A stretch of DNA of 64,000 nt from JAXIPB01 sp045403155 (GTDB lineage: Bacteria; Actinomycetota; Actinomycetes; Mycobacteriales; Micromonosporaceae). The DNA is taken from positions 1-64,000 of the forward strand of contig JAXIPB010000146.1 of assembly GCA_045403155.1 (NCBI GenBank), read 5' to 3'. Positions within the stretch are counted from its first letter, which is position 1, and each line of letters begins with the position of its first letter. The position numbers and the translations under genes were made by a program. Shown here one piece after another: positions 16,211 to 25,216 of this stretch. The notes under the pieces were generated by a model. It was not told where the DNA came from, made no database searches, and worked only from the letters and a program-made list of their open reading frames with translations.

Positions 16211-16585
16211 ATGAGCGCGGGATCGACCGCGCCGGATGCCGCGGAAACCGGGCACTGGTGGGATCTCGCGGCATGCGCCGGCAACGACCCAGAATGGTGG
16301 GGCGACGACCGCGCCATGCGCCCGATGGCGGTACGGATCTGCCTCGGCTGCCCGGTACGTGAGCCGTGCCTGACTGAGGCGGTCGCGCGTGGTGATCTCG
16401 GCGTCGTCCGTGGCGGGATGCTCATGGTCGAGGTCCACCGGCGCAGCCAGACGATTTCGCTGGTGTGCGCGCACTGCCACGTGCAACCGGTGCGAGCCAC
16501 CCGGCACGGGCACGCGCGCTACTGCAGCAGCACATGCCAGTCCGCCGCTTCGCGCAGGAACCGGGAACGCCGGCTTGCCGCCTGA
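16211..16585 (+). CDS. WhiB-like regulator with C-terminal zinc-knuckle extension
   Basis: 124 residues from the chosen ATG. A WhiB core is present: Cys22, then Cys44-x2-Cys47-x5-Cys53, able to hold a 4Fe-4S cluster, followed by GVVRGGM, the usual glycine-rich turn. An extra module of about 50 residues carries CAHC (86-89) and CSSTC (105-109), a second four-Cys site that probably binds zinc, then a basic tail RRNRERR. Ordinary WhiB proteins end soon after the turn. Starts at 16106 or 16193 are possible since no strong ribosome site marks 16211. Confidence 0.82.
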   Translation: MSAGSTAPDAAETGHWWDLAACAGNDPEWWGDDRAMRPMAVRICLGCPVREPCLTEAVARGDLGVVRGGMLMVEVHRRSQTISLVCAHCHVQPVRATRHGHARYCSSTCQSAASRRNRERRLAA

Positions 16586-16599
16586 GTCATGATTGGTCC

Positions 16600-16806
16600 G
16601 TGGACCATGTCTATCGGGTGACCGAGATCGTCGGATCGTCGCCGGAATCCATTGACCAAGCTGTACGCAACGCGATAACCCGCGCTGGTACGACACTGCG
16701 CCATGTCGACTGGTTTGAGGTGACCGAGATCCGCGGTCACGTGGTCGACGGCGGAGTCGGACACTTCCAGGTCACGGTTAAGGTCGGCTTCCGTCTGGAG
16801 GAGTAG
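16600..16806 (+). CDS. Dodecin (flavin-storage protein)
   Basis: 68 residues, the exact dodecin size: HVYRVTEIVGSSPESIDQAV, then WFEVTEIRGHVVDGGVGHFQ with the flavin-stacking Trp, and VTVKVGF. It forms a hollow dodecamer binding FMN/FAD or CoA in the cytosol. GTG start at 16600, placed 14 nt after the WhiB-like gene, so the two may be transcribed together. A palindromic element follows 21 nt after the stop. Confidence 0.95.
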   Translation: MDHVYRVTEIVGSSPESIDQAVRNAITRAGTTLRHVDWFEVTEIRGHVVDGGVGHFQVTVKVGFRLEE

Positions 16807-16827
16807 CCGCGACAGCCCCAGAGCAAA

Positions 16828-16904
16828 GCGCCGATCATGATTTGGAGGTCATGATCGGCGCGATTTGGGGACGGCTGGGTCATGATCACGGGGATCTTGA
16901 TGGC
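16828..16904 (+). repeat. GATCATGA composite element, copy 4
   Basis: Palindrome 16828-16861 (GCGCCGATCATGA...TCATGATCGGCGC; the inner ATTT/AGGT is imperfect). An 18-nt spacer leads to TCATGATCACGGGGATCTTG (16880-16899), followed by ATGG. The end GATCTTGATGG matches the inverted left end of the two-hairpin element at 13734, linking the two repeat families. Confidence 0.9.
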
Positions 16905-17019
16905 TGCGTGGTTCGCGTGAAGGTACACGCCGATTGCGGCGCGGATGCTTGACTATTTGCAGCGGCAAATCACTGCGGGGGGAGATTGAGGCGCTCTCGG
17001 CCAGAGTGCCGACGGAGGC

Positions 17020-18189
17020 ATGGACCTGACGACCGGAATCGACACACTGCTCTATGCGGCGATAGTGGCCGCGCTGGCGCCGTTCGTCGTTGACCTGATT
17101 CCGGGCCACTGGGTACCTCAGGTCGTGGTGCTCATTCTCGGTGGAGTCCTGATTGGACCGCAGGCACTTGGCATCGCCAGCCCGGAGAGCATCGTGCTCG
17201 TCTCCAACGTCGGCCTCGGGTTTGTCTTCCTGCTCGCGGGCCAGGAGTTGGACATAAAGTTGTTCCGCGAACGCGCCGGACGGCTAGCCCTGACCGGCTG
17301 GGGCATATCCGTGGCGCTGTCCTTGGTCGTGGTCGGCCTGCTGGAGACCGCCGGGCTCGTCAGGGCGTTCGTGCCCATCTCCATCGCTCTGACCACGACG
17401 GCACTGGGCACGCTGCTACCCATCCTGCGAGACAACAACATGCTCGGCGGAGACTTCGGCCGATATGTCATCGCCGCGGGAGCCACGGGCGAACTGTTGC
17501 CGATTGTCGCCATCGCAATCTTCCTCGGCACGACCAGCAGTGTCGGCGCGATAGTCTCGCTGATCGTCATCGGCGGTCTGGCGCTCCTCTTCACCCTGGT
17601 TCCCAGACTGATCCGGGGCCGCCGAGCCGAACGGGTCCTGCTCGCCGGCGAGCACGCCACCTCGCAGACGACCCTGCGCTGGACCGTCGTCCTGCTGCTC
17701 GTACTGCTGGCGTTCGCGGCACGAGAGGGCCTCGACATTGTCCTCGGTGCATTCCTCGCCGGAATCGTGCTGCGCCAGTGGGCACCCGGGAACATGCGAT
17801 CGCTGGAGGAGAAGCTTGATGCCATCGGCTATGGCTTCTTCATCCCGGTCTTCTTCGTCTATTCTGGCATGACCCTCGACGTCCGCTCGATCGCCGAGTC
17901 TCCGCTGCGCCTGGCCATATTCTTCGTGCTCCTGCTCGCCGTGCGCGGCCTGCCCACGCTGCTCGTCTACCGACGCGCGCTCAATCCGGCGCAGCAAACG
18001 CAGCTGATGTTCATCACGGCGACGACGCTGCCGCTGCTTGTCGCGCTGGCTCAGATCGGCCTCGAGAACGGAACGATGTTTCCTGAGAACGCAGCCGCGC
18101 TCGTCGGTGCCGGAGTCTTGTCCGTGCTCGTCTACCCAGCGGCCGCCGTCCTCGTCGGTGCCAGGCACAAGGCCGACGTGTCACGCTGA
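17020..18189 (+). CDS. Cation:proton antiporter, CPA2 (Kef-like) family
   Basis: 389 residues with about 12 transmembrane segments. The family loop GPQALGIASPESIVLVSNVG and the membrane core GLGFVFLLAGQELDIKLFRE are recognisable. No TrkA-N or USP domain is attached, so it is the membrane part only. It exchanges Na+ or K+ for H+ at the cytoplasmic membrane; ion preference is unknown. ATG start 38 nt after a GGGGGGAG stretch. It is convergent with the second debranching paralog. Confidence 0.9.
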   Translation: MDLTTGIDTLLYAAIVAALAPFVVDLIPGHWVPQVVVLILGGVLIGPQALGIASPESIVLVSNVGLGFVFLLAGQELDIKLFRERAGRLALTGWGISVALSLVVVGLLETAGLVRAFVPISIALTTTALGTLLPILRDNNMLGGDFGRYVIAAGATGELLPIVAIAIFLGTTSSVGAIVSLIVIGGLALLFTLVPRLIRGRRAERVLLAGEHATSQTTLRWTVVLLLVLLAFAAREGLDIVLGAFLAGIVLRQWAPGNMRSLEEKLDAIGYGFFIPVFFVYSGMTLDVRSIAESPLRLAIFFVLLLAVRGLPTLLVYRRALNPAQQTQLMFITATTLPLLVALAQIGLENGTMFPENAAALVGAGVLSVLVYPAAAVLVGARHKADVSR

Positions 18190-18211
18190 GGCTGATTGAT
18201 GTCGGCGGCCC

Positions 18212-20320
18212 CTAGCGTCGCCGCGAACGGGCCTCGGCGGTGTCATCGCTGAGTTGTGGACGCAACCGAGGCTTGGCGTCCACAGTGGTCCGTCCACGGC
18301 CGAAGGCGTCGACGGTGCCCCACCGCCCCGGAATGTCGAGCAGGGCGAGGGCTCCAATCGCGGACGGCAGGGCCGGATCCACGACCAGATGCTCGCCGAT
18401 CGGCTCCAGGCCGAGCATCGTACGGAGGAGCAACAGGGGAGTTCCGGTCGACCATGCCTGCGGGCTGCAGGCAGTCGGGTACTCCACCGGGTACGCCGTG
18501 AACGATCGCTCGTATCCCGCGAAGGCCTCGGGGAGTCGACCCTTGAAGAAGTCGGCGGCGTCGAGGATTCCGGCCGCGATTCGCGCGGCCTCCGCCTTGA
18601 AGCCGTATCGCCGCAGGCCCCAGGCGATGAAGGAGTTATCGAACGGCCACACCGCGCCCGTGTGGTATCCGATCGGGTTGAACCGGCCCTCGCCCTCGGC
18701 CAAGGTGCGCACACCCCAACCGGAGAAGAGCTTTGGCCCCATCAGATGCTTGGCCACGGCCTTGGCCTTGGACTTGTCGACGATCCCGCTCCAGAGCAGG
18801 TGGCCGATGTTTGAGGACAACGCGTCGACCTGGCCACCGTCGCCGTCCAACGCGAGTGCGAAGTACTGTCCGTCCGCCACCCAGAAGTCGCGGTTGAAGC
18901 GGCGTTTGAGATCGGCGGCCTGCTTCTCGAGTTGGTCGGCGTACGCCGGGTCATTCCAGACGGTCCGGGCCAGCCGAGCCGCGCGGATCTTCGCATCGTA
19001 CGCGTAGCCCTGCAGCTCACACGTCGCCAGTGGGTAGCTGCCCAACCGACCGTCGCGGTATGAGATCGAGTCCCACGAGTCCTTCCAGCACTGGTTCACC
19101 AGGCCGGTCTCCTCGTTGCGTCGCTGATATGAGACGTAGCCGTTACCCTGAAGATCGGCGTACTCGTCGATCCAGGCCAGCGCCGCGCGCGCCTCGGACT
19201 CGTGCTCCTGCACGAGCTTGGTGTCGCCGGTCCACCGTTCGTACTCGTCCATGAGCACGACGAGGAGCTGGGTGGCGTCGGCATTGCCATAGTACGGCGA
19301 GTGTGGCTGCTCCTCGAACGCGGCGGTCTCGCCGTAGCGCAGCTCGTGCACGATGCGGCCCGGATCCTCCTCGCGGAAGTCGTCCACGCGGCTGCCCTGC
19401 CAGGCGGCGAGCGCGCGGATGGTCGTCGCCGCCAGTTCGGGCGCGAACGGCAACGCCTGCAGGCTGGTCAAGATGCTGTCCCGGCCGAAGATGGTCATGA
19501 ACCAGGGCAGGCCCGCGGCCGGCAGGCTCCCACCCCCGGAGACCGGCGGCGAGAACCGCAGGGCGGCGAGGTCGATGAGGCTGCGCCGGTAGGTCGCCCG
19601 CAGCGGCTCCCAGTCGCTGACCACCGAGGGTGCGGACTCAAGCCAGTTCTCCAGACTCGTGTGCATGTCTGGCCGGGCCTTCCTGACCTCACGCCCGTAC
19701 TTCGGCTTGGCGTGCGTCTCTCCCCAACCGAGCAGCGCGGTCACCACGTCCAGGTCCGTTGTCCAGTCGCTGTGTGGCTCGATGTGCAGGGAGAACGAGA
19801 CGCCATCCTCATCGAACTGGGCCGGCGCGGATGAAGATATGGTCGTCTCGCGCCGGAACGTCTCCCGTTCGTAGCCGAGCAGCAAGTGCTGTTTGTCAAC
19901 GCGGTGGTAGTACTTGCCCTTCTTCCCCTTGGCATCCTTGATTTCAAAGAGGTCGGCGAAGTCGCTGCCCGCATCGATGCGAACGTTGATGTCAACGGGC
20001 TTGTCGTCGTGGTTGAGGATCGTCAGTTCCTCATGGAAACCGAGACCAACCGCCCGCTGCCTGATGATCGACAGAGTCGCGTTGACGTAGATGGTCCCGG
20101 TCCCGGGCACGAGGAAGAAGCGCGTCTCGAAGTACTGAAGGTCATCCATGGAGAGCGGGTTGAGGCGCTGGCCATCGATGGTGAGCACCCACTTCGAGAG
20201 GAATCGCGTGTCATACGAGAAGAGGCCGGTGGTGTCCGTCGGCGTCGCCTCGATGTCGCCACGGGTATCGCTGACGACGAAGGTGTTTCCGTCGAGGACG
20301 TTCACAAGGTCGGTGCTCAT
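18212..20320 (-). CDS. Amylo-alpha-1,6-glucosidase / glycogen-debranching-type protein, copy B
   Basis: 702 residues with the same GDE_N_bis plus toroid arrangement as copy A: VLDGNTFVVSDTRGDI, LFSYDTRFLSKWVL, SLPAAGLPWFMTIFGRDS, FSGWGVRTLAEGEGRFNPI. It is clearly homologous but diverged from copy A. It is the last gene of a tight minus-strand operon with ndh, zwf, a GMC oxidoreductase and an SCP2 protein, overlapping the SCP2 gene by ATGA. Linkage to zwf suggests it releases glucose units for pentose-phosphate oxidation (inference). Confidence 0.88.
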   Translation of the reverse strand: MSTDLVNVLDGNTFVVSDTRGDIEATPTDTTGLFSYDTRFLSKWVLTIDGQRLNPLSMDDLQYFETRFFLVPGTGTIYVNATLSIIRQRAVGLGFHEELTILNHDDKPVDINVRIDAGSDFADLFEIKDAKGKKGKYYHRVDKQHLLLGYERETFRRETTISSSAPAQFDEDGVSFSLHIEPHSDWTTDLDVVTALLGWGETHAKPKYGREVRKARPDMHTSLENWLESAPSVVSDWEPLRATYRRSLIDLAALRFSPPVSGGGSLPAAGLPWFMTIFGRDSILTSLQALPFAPELAATTIRALAAWQGSRVDDFREEDPGRIVHELRYGETAAFEEQPHSPYYGNADATQLLVVLMDEYERWTGDTKLVQEHESEARAALAWIDEYADLQGNGYVSYQRRNEETGLVNQCWKDSWDSISYRDGRLGSYPLATCELQGYAYDAKIRAARLARTVWNDPAYADQLEKQAADLKRRFNRDFWVADGQYFALALDGDGGQVDALSSNIGHLLWSGIVDKSKAKAVAKHLMGPKLFSGWGVRTLAEGEGRFNPIGYHTGAVWPFDNSFIAWGLRRYGFKAEAARIAAGILDAADFFKGRLPEAFAGYERSFTAYPVEYPTACSPQAWSTGTPLLLLRTMLGLEPIGEHLVVDPALPSAIGALALLDIPGRWGTVDAFGRGRTTVDAKPRLRPQLSDDTAEARSRRR

Positions 20321-20694
20321 GCCGGTCGTGCCTCCTGAGTGGGTGCGGGCTGGGCGGCGCGGGCGCTGGGCGGCCCGGGGAAGAGACGCTGGAAGCGCAC
20401 GAGGAGCGATGGATTGCCCTCGGCGGATATCAGGCCTCGCAGAATGGATGCCAACGCGTTCGCCTCGCCTCGAGCGAGCCTGTCGAAGAGCTCCCTTTCG
20501 GTGTGCAGCACCGCGTCGGCCTTGGCCTTCTCGGTAGAGACCGAGATATTGCCCTTGTCGATCGCGAGGAGGTAGTGCTCGGTTGCCTTTCCCCGGTCGA
20601 GGTCGATCCGCACTGTGCCCGTGGCGGTGCCCATGGGCGGCGGCGTTGAAGGTTTCGAGATTCTTTCGAAGAACTCTGTTGTCGCGTCAGGCAT
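20317..20694 (-). CDS. SCP2 sterol-carrier-domain protein
   Basis: 125 residues. A single SCP2 fold: GTVRIDLDRGKATEHYLLAI, then KADAVLHTERELFDRLARGE and the C-terminal RGLISAEGNPSLLVRFQRLF. Such small proteins bind hydrophobic ligands or serve as cofactor-like partners. It ends within the start of copy B (ATGA overlap) and lies 8 nt after the GMC oxidoreductase, so it is translationally coupled on both sides. A Pro/Ala tail of about 20 residues is unstructured. Confidence 0.88.
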   Translation of the reverse strand: MPDATTEFFERISKPSTPPPMGTATGTVRIDLDRGKATEHYLLAIDKGNISVSTEKAKADAVLHTERELFDRLARGEANALASILRGLISAEGNPSLLVRFQRLFPGPPSARAAQPAPTQEARPA

Positions 20695-20702
20695 TTCCCC
20701 TC

Positions 20703-22301
20703 CTATAGAACCTTTGGCCGACCGGTCGCGGCGCGTGCCGATACACCCATGCGTTGCAGCAGGTGGTCGCCGACCCGGATCGCGTTCGCCATCGCGGTGA
20801 GCGCCGGGTTTACGGCGGAGATGCTCGGAAAGAAGCTCGTATCCACGACGTAGAGGTTGTCCACCTCATGCGTTCGGCAGTTGACATCGAGCACCGAGGT
20901 GGCCGGATCCGTCCCGAATCGGCAGGTGCCCGCCTGGTGCGCGACCCCGGCGAGCGGGATGTCGCTCTTCATGTACGCGAAGCGGTGGATCAGGTGGTCG
21001 GGATGCAGGCGGAGTCGACCGAGCATCGACTTCAGCTGGGTGTACAGGCGCTCGGCCGCGGTCCTGTTGCTGGACTGGTAGCGGAGCTGGATGTTGCCCG
21101 ACCGATCGAGCGTGACCCGGTTGTCCGACCGCGGAAGGTCCTCCGTGGAGAGCCAAAAGTCCACGGCGTGGCTGGCCACGTCCTTCAGCGCCCAGGTCGG
21201 GGCGAGCTTGGTCTCCAGCTGCTTTTCGCCGCGGAACATCGTCGCCTGCGACTTGCCGATCATCTGGATGTTCCCCATCGGATAGTCGAAATCCGGCCCG
21301 CGGAAGTAGTAGTCGTTGAGGCCGAGGGTCTTCTGGAACACCGTCGGGTTCGGCTCTCGGGACAGCGCGAGCACGGCCTGACTCGTGTGGAACATGTAGT
21401 TGCGACCGACCTCGTCAGAGCCGTTGGCCAGCCCGCTGGGATGCCGGTCGCTGGCGGAGGCCAGCAGCAGCTTGGCGGAGTTGGCCGCGCCGCACGAGAC
21501 GACGACGATGTCGCCCCGGTACCGCTCCAGGTGACCCTCGTGATCGACCAGCACCTCGGTGACGGCATTGCCGGATGGGTTGGTCTCCAGCCGTACCGCC
21601 TGGGCGTGCGTAAGCAGCGTGACGTTGGATTGCTCGAGCGCCGGTCGTACCCCAACAACCTCGGCGTCGGACTTGGCGTGAACCAGGCAGGGGAAGCCGT
21701 CACACGTCGGGCAGCGCACGCACTGGCTGTACGCCATGTTCGCCTCGTTGAGCATGATGCCGCACGGCGCGTGGAACGGATGGTTGCCCGCCGCGGCGAG
21801 GTCATCGGAGAGCTGCTGGATGCGCGGCTCGTGCGAGACGGGCGGAAACGCGTACGGCGCGCTCGCCGGTGGTTCGGTGGGATCCTCACCTCGAGCACCG
21901 TGCACCTGATAGAGCTGCTCCGCCTGGGTGTAGTACGGCTCCATGACCTCGTACGAGATGGGCCATGCGGGCGAGACGCCGTCGTGGTGCCGCAGCTCGC
22001 CGAAATCCTCGACGCGCATGCGATACAGCGCTGCGCCGTACAGCTTGGTGGCACCGCCGACGAAGTAGTGCACCTGCGGCTGAAAGGCCTTGCCGTCGTT
22101 GAACCAGGTGTCCTTCGAGATGTAGCGGTTGTTGACGAAGACCTCGGCGGTGTCCCAGTTCTGCGGCTCGCGGCGCAGCCAGTCGCCGCGCTCGAGCAGC
22201 AGGATCCGCTTGCCGGAGGGGGCGAGGTGGCGGGCGAGCGTGCCACCGCCGGCCCCCGTCCCGATGATGATGACGTCGTACGCGCTGCCGGCGCTCGTCA
22301 T
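20703..22301 (-). CDS. GMC-family FAD oxidoreductase
   Basis: 532 residues. The Rossmann FAD motif VIIIGTGAGGGTLARHL is at the N-terminus, the GMC signature (FVGGATKLYGAALYRMR) follows at about 100, and the C-terminal NPALTAMANAIRVGDHLL is the usual GMC end. CVRCPTCDGFPCL contributes four cysteines in one stretch, which could bind a metal or form disulfides and is not part of the core GMC fold. ATG 22301 has GGGGGAG upstream. Its position in the ndh-zwf operon argues for oxidation of a sugar or polyol. Substrate unknown. Confidence 0.9.
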   Translation of the reverse strand: MTSAGSAYDVIIIGTGAGGGTLARHLAPSGKRILLLERGDWLRREPQNWDTAEVFVNNRYISKDTWFNDGKAFQPQVHYFVGGATKLYGAALYRMRVEDFGELRHHDGVSPAWPISYEVMEPYYTQAEQLYQVHGARGEDPTEPPASAPYAFPPVSHEPRIQQLSDDLAAAGNHPFHAPCGIMLNEANMAYSQCVRCPTCDGFPCLVHAKSDAEVVGVRPALEQSNVTLLTHAQAVRLETNPSGNAVTEVLVDHEGHLERYRGDIVVVSCGAANSAKLLLASASDRHPSGLANGSDEVGRNYMFHTSQAVLALSREPNPTVFQKTLGLNDYYFRGPDFDYPMGNIQMIGKSQATMFRGEKQLETKLAPTWALKDVASHAVDFWLSTEDLPRSDNRVTLDRSGNIQLRYQSSNRTAAERLYTQLKSMLGRLRLHPDHLIHRFAYMKSDIPLAGVAHQAGTCRFGTDPATSVLDVNCRTHEVDNLYVVDTSFFPSISAVNPALTAMANAIRVGDHLLQRMGVSARAATGRPKVL

Positions 22302-22341
22302 TTCGACTCCCCCATCCGCCCGGCCCGGGTGACGACGGCGG

Positions 22342-23757
22342 TCACGACTCAAGCCAGGGTTCTTGCCAGCGGCCGAATTCGGCCACGAGGTCGTCGGCCG
22401 CCGCGGGACCCCACGTACCCGGCGTGTAGGAGTGGATTGGCGTCGGCGCGTCGAGGAGCGGTTGCATGACGCGCCACTGCTGCTCGACGCCGTCCTGCCG
22501 GGCGAATCGTGTGCTGTGGCCAACCATCGCGGCATGCAGCAACACCTCGTACGGTGTCGGTGCGTCGCCGCCCTCCCGGGCAAGCTCGCGCTGCAGCGGC
22601 ATCGACTCGGGCTCCTCGGTGATCGGCGGGCGTGCGTCGAGGTCCAACCGGACGCCGGTCGACGGATCGAGCCTCACCACGAGCTGGTTGGGTTTGGGCG
22701 CACGGTGGTCGAATCGCTGTATGCCAAGGCGCGGTGGTCGTTTGAAAATCATCCGAAACTCCGTCTGGGTCGCCGGTAAGCGCTTGCCGGCGCGAATGAA
22801 GAACGGGACGCCGGACCACCGCCAGTTGTCGATTTCGAGGCGAAGCGCGGCGTACGTCGCAGTGGTCGAGTCGGGCCCGATCCCGTCGATGCCGAGGTAC
22901 CCATCGTATTGACCGCGGACGTAATGGGCTGGGTCCGCCTCGATGACCGCGCGCCACAGCGCGACCTGCTGGTTCTTAATCGTGTCGGGGTCCCGGCCGG
23001 CGGGTGGTTCCATCGCTCCGGCGGCGACCAATTGCATGATGTGGTTGACCACGACGTCGCGCAGCGCCCCGACCTTGTCGTAGAAGTGGCCGCGGTCCTC
23101 AACGCCGAAGCTCTCCGCCATCGTGATCTGCACCGACTCGACGTAGTTCCGGTTCCAGACCGGTTCGAGCACGGTGTTGGCGAACCGAAGGTAGAGCAGC
23201 TCCTCAATTCCGGTCTTTCCGAGGAAGTGATCGATGCGGTAGATGCGTGATTCGTCAATGTACTGGTGCAGCTCCTCGGCCAGCGCCCGGGCGGACGCGA
23301 GTTCGTGTCCGAAGGGCTTCTCGATGACGACGCGGCCGGTTTGTGTGAGACCGACGTCGGAGAGGCCCTGGACCGCCGGGCCGAACAGGAAGGGCGGGGT
23401 CTGGAGGTAGAAGACGGGGTTCGCCGCGCCTTTGATGGTCGCAGCGACGTGCTGGTGGGTGGCTGGGTCGGTGACGTCGCCGGGCAGGTAGGACAGGCGC
23501 GCGGCGAACCGGTCGAACACATCGGGGTCGACGTCCTCGCCGGTCGCCTCGATCGACTCGCTGGCGTGCTTGCGGAGATCGTCCGCGCTCCAATGGTCGA
23601 CCGCGACGCCGACGATCGGGCAATTGAGCAATCCCCGCTTCTCCAGCCGGTAGAGCGAGTGGAACGTCATCACCTTGGCCAGGTCGCCCGTGATCCCGAA
23701 GATCACGAGGACGTCAGCGGGCCGTGTTGCTACGTCAGTCGCCATGTTCCTGTCCAT
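22342..23757 (-). CDS. zwf: Glucose-6-phosphate dehydrogenase
   Basis: 471 residues. NADP-binding IFGITGDLAK near the N-terminus, EKPFGHE, and the catalytic block RIDHFLGK are all intact. It converts glucose 6-phosphate and NADP(+) to 6-phosphogluconolactone in the oxidative pentose phosphate pathway. It starts 7 nt after ndh and precedes the GMC gene by 40 nt. The ATG at 23745 (MATDVATR) is an alternative start. A 6-phosphogluconate dehydrogenase lies 25 kb away, not in this operon, and the lactonase is not in the window. Confidence 0.95.
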   Translation of the reverse strand: MDRNMATDVATRPADVLVIFGITGDLAKVMTFHSLYRLEKRGLLNCPIVGVAVDHWSADDLRKHASESIEATGEDVDPDVFDRFAARLSYLPGDVTDPATHQHVAATIKGAANPVFYLQTPPFLFGPAVQGLSDVGLTQTGRVVIEKPFGHELASARALAEELHQYIDESRIYRIDHFLGKTGIEELLYLRFANTVLEPVWNRNYVESVQITMAESFGVEDRGHFYDKVGALRDVVVNHIMQLVAAGAMEPPAGRDPDTIKNQQVALWRAVIEADPAHYVRGQYDGYLGIDGIGPDSTTATYAALRLEIDNWRWSGVPFFIRAGKRLPATQTEFRMIFKRPPRLGIQRFDHRAPKPNQLVVRLDPSTGVRLDLDARPPITEEPESMPLQRELAREGGDAPTPYEVLLHAAMVGHSTRFARQDGVEQQWRVMQPLLDAPTPIHSYTPGTWGPAAADDLVAEFGRWQEPWLES

Positions 23758-23764
23758 CGCCTCG

Positions 23765-25066
23765 TCAGCTGGTCTCCCAGTGGATCCGGGGAGTGTCGAT
23801 CGTGGCCGGGTCGAGGAGTGCGGCCGATCGGTGGTGCGGACGAAGGTAGAAATCCTCGGCCCAAGCGGTGAACGCCTTCAGCTCCGCGCCCGCGTTGGCC
23901 ATAAGCTCCGCGTGGACGCCGAGCCACGCGGCGAACGCGAACCGGCCATGCAGCTCGTGGCGGTGCTCACCGATCTCGGCCACGGCGGCCTTCCGGCCGA
24001 TCATCGCCATGATCCCCTTGTCGCGGTAATGAAACGGCGTGCCCGGCATGTTCTCGGCGGCGGCGAGAATGTTCTGCGCCGCCCAATCCCCGGACTGTTG
24101 GGCGACGCTGCCCAGTTGAGGCAGTGCCGGCTCGTCGCCGTACGGGATGTTGGCGAAGTCGCCGAGCGCGTACACATTCGGATGTCCGGGCACGGTGAGA
24201 TCGGGTTGCACGGAAAGGCGACCGCCGCGGCCCTGCGCGATTCCCGTCCGGCCGGCCAGGGGAGCGGCCATCTCCCCGCCACCCCAGACCACGAGATGAC
24301 TCTTGATCGTCGTGGTATCGCTGAGCGCGACGTGGTCGGCCGCAATCTCCTTGGCGGACACCCCGAGGCGCAGTTGCACGCCACGGCGCTGCAGCTGCTT
24401 CGCCCCGTAGGCATGCGCCGCGTCGGAGAATGGGGCCAGCAGAACAGGGCCGAGGTCGACGAGGATTACCTTGGCGCCGGCGACCGCCAGATGCTCGTAC
24501 ACGTGCGGCATGACATCGTGTACGAGCTCGGCCAGAGCGCCGGCCGTTTCGACGCCGGTACAGCCACCCCCGACGACGACGAAGGTGAGCGCGCCGTCGT
24601 CGATCAGCTCCGGCTTCGTGGCGGCGTCCTGGAACAGCTGCAGGACACGGGCCCGCACCCTCTCGGCGTCGTGAAGCGAATAGAGCGGAAACGCGAATTC
24701 ATGAGCCCCCGGGGTGTGAAAGAAGTTCGGCTGGGCGCCCGCGGCGAGGACGAGAACGTCGCCGGCGACCGTCCCGCCGTCCGCCAGAGTTACCGACCGC
24801 GCCTCTGGATCGGCCGAGGCGACCTCGGCCGTGCGCACGTCAACGTTGGTGTCGCGATGAAACATCTTCGTCAGGTCGAACCTGACGTCGCTCGGCGTCA
24901 ATTCGGCGGACGCGACCTGATACAGAAGTGGCTGAAACTGGTGGTAGCCGTTCTTGTCGAGCAGAGTGACCCGGACCGCGGGCTCACCCGCGAGACGCTT
25001 GGCGCAGGCGATCCCCGCGAAGCCTCCGCCGACGACGATGACGTGGGTGGCGTCGGGCTGGCTCAT
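23765..25066 (-). CDS. ndh: Type II NADH:quinone oxidoreductase (NDH-2)
   Basis: 433 residues. Two dinucleotide folds: VIVVGGGFAGIACAKRL for FAD and FVVVGGGCTGVETAGALAEL for NADH. NDH-2 features YHQFQPLLYQVAS and NVYALGDFANIPYG are present, and the C-terminal amphipathic region attaches it to the membrane. It passes electrons from NADH to quinone without proton pumping. First gene of the minus-strand operon and divergent from cydAB, so together they form a short NADH-to-oxygen chain. Confidence 0.92.
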   Translation of the reverse strand: MSQPDATHVIVVGGGFAGIACAKRLAGEPAVRVTLLDKNGYHQFQPLLYQVASAELTPSDVRFDLTKMFHRDTNVDVRTAEVASADPEARSVTLADGGTVAGDVLVLAAGAQPNFFHTPGAHEFAFPLYSLHDAERVRARVLQLFQDAATKPELIDDGALTFVVVGGGCTGVETAGALAELVHDVMPHVYEHLAVAGAKVILVDLGPVLLAPFSDAAHAYGAKQLQRRGVQLRLGVSAKEIAADHVALSDTTTIKSHLVVWGGGEMAAPLAGRTGIAQGRGGRLSVQPDLTVPGHPNVYALGDFANIPYGDEPALPQLGSVAQQSGDWAAQNILAAAENMPGTPFHYRDKGIMAMIGRKAAVAEIGEHRHELHGRFAFAAWLGVHAELMANAGAELKAFTAWAEDFYLRPHHRSAALLDPATIDTPRIHWETS

Positions 25067-25216
25067 CGTCTCCCCCGTAGCTGCGCGTTCCGGGCTAGCG
25101 CGCGCTACCGCTCATCCTGATTGGCGCAGGCGTCGAATGTGGCCGAATCGGCGTACTCGGCGCCGTTTCTGCCCCACTCTGGACAATGTCCGTTCCGATG
25201 GAGGGTCGCTGGCCAG

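Noticed and set aside
25067..25216. Redox-sensor (Rex) operator between ndh and cydA
   Set aside because: No TTGTGA-type dyad is visible in the gap.
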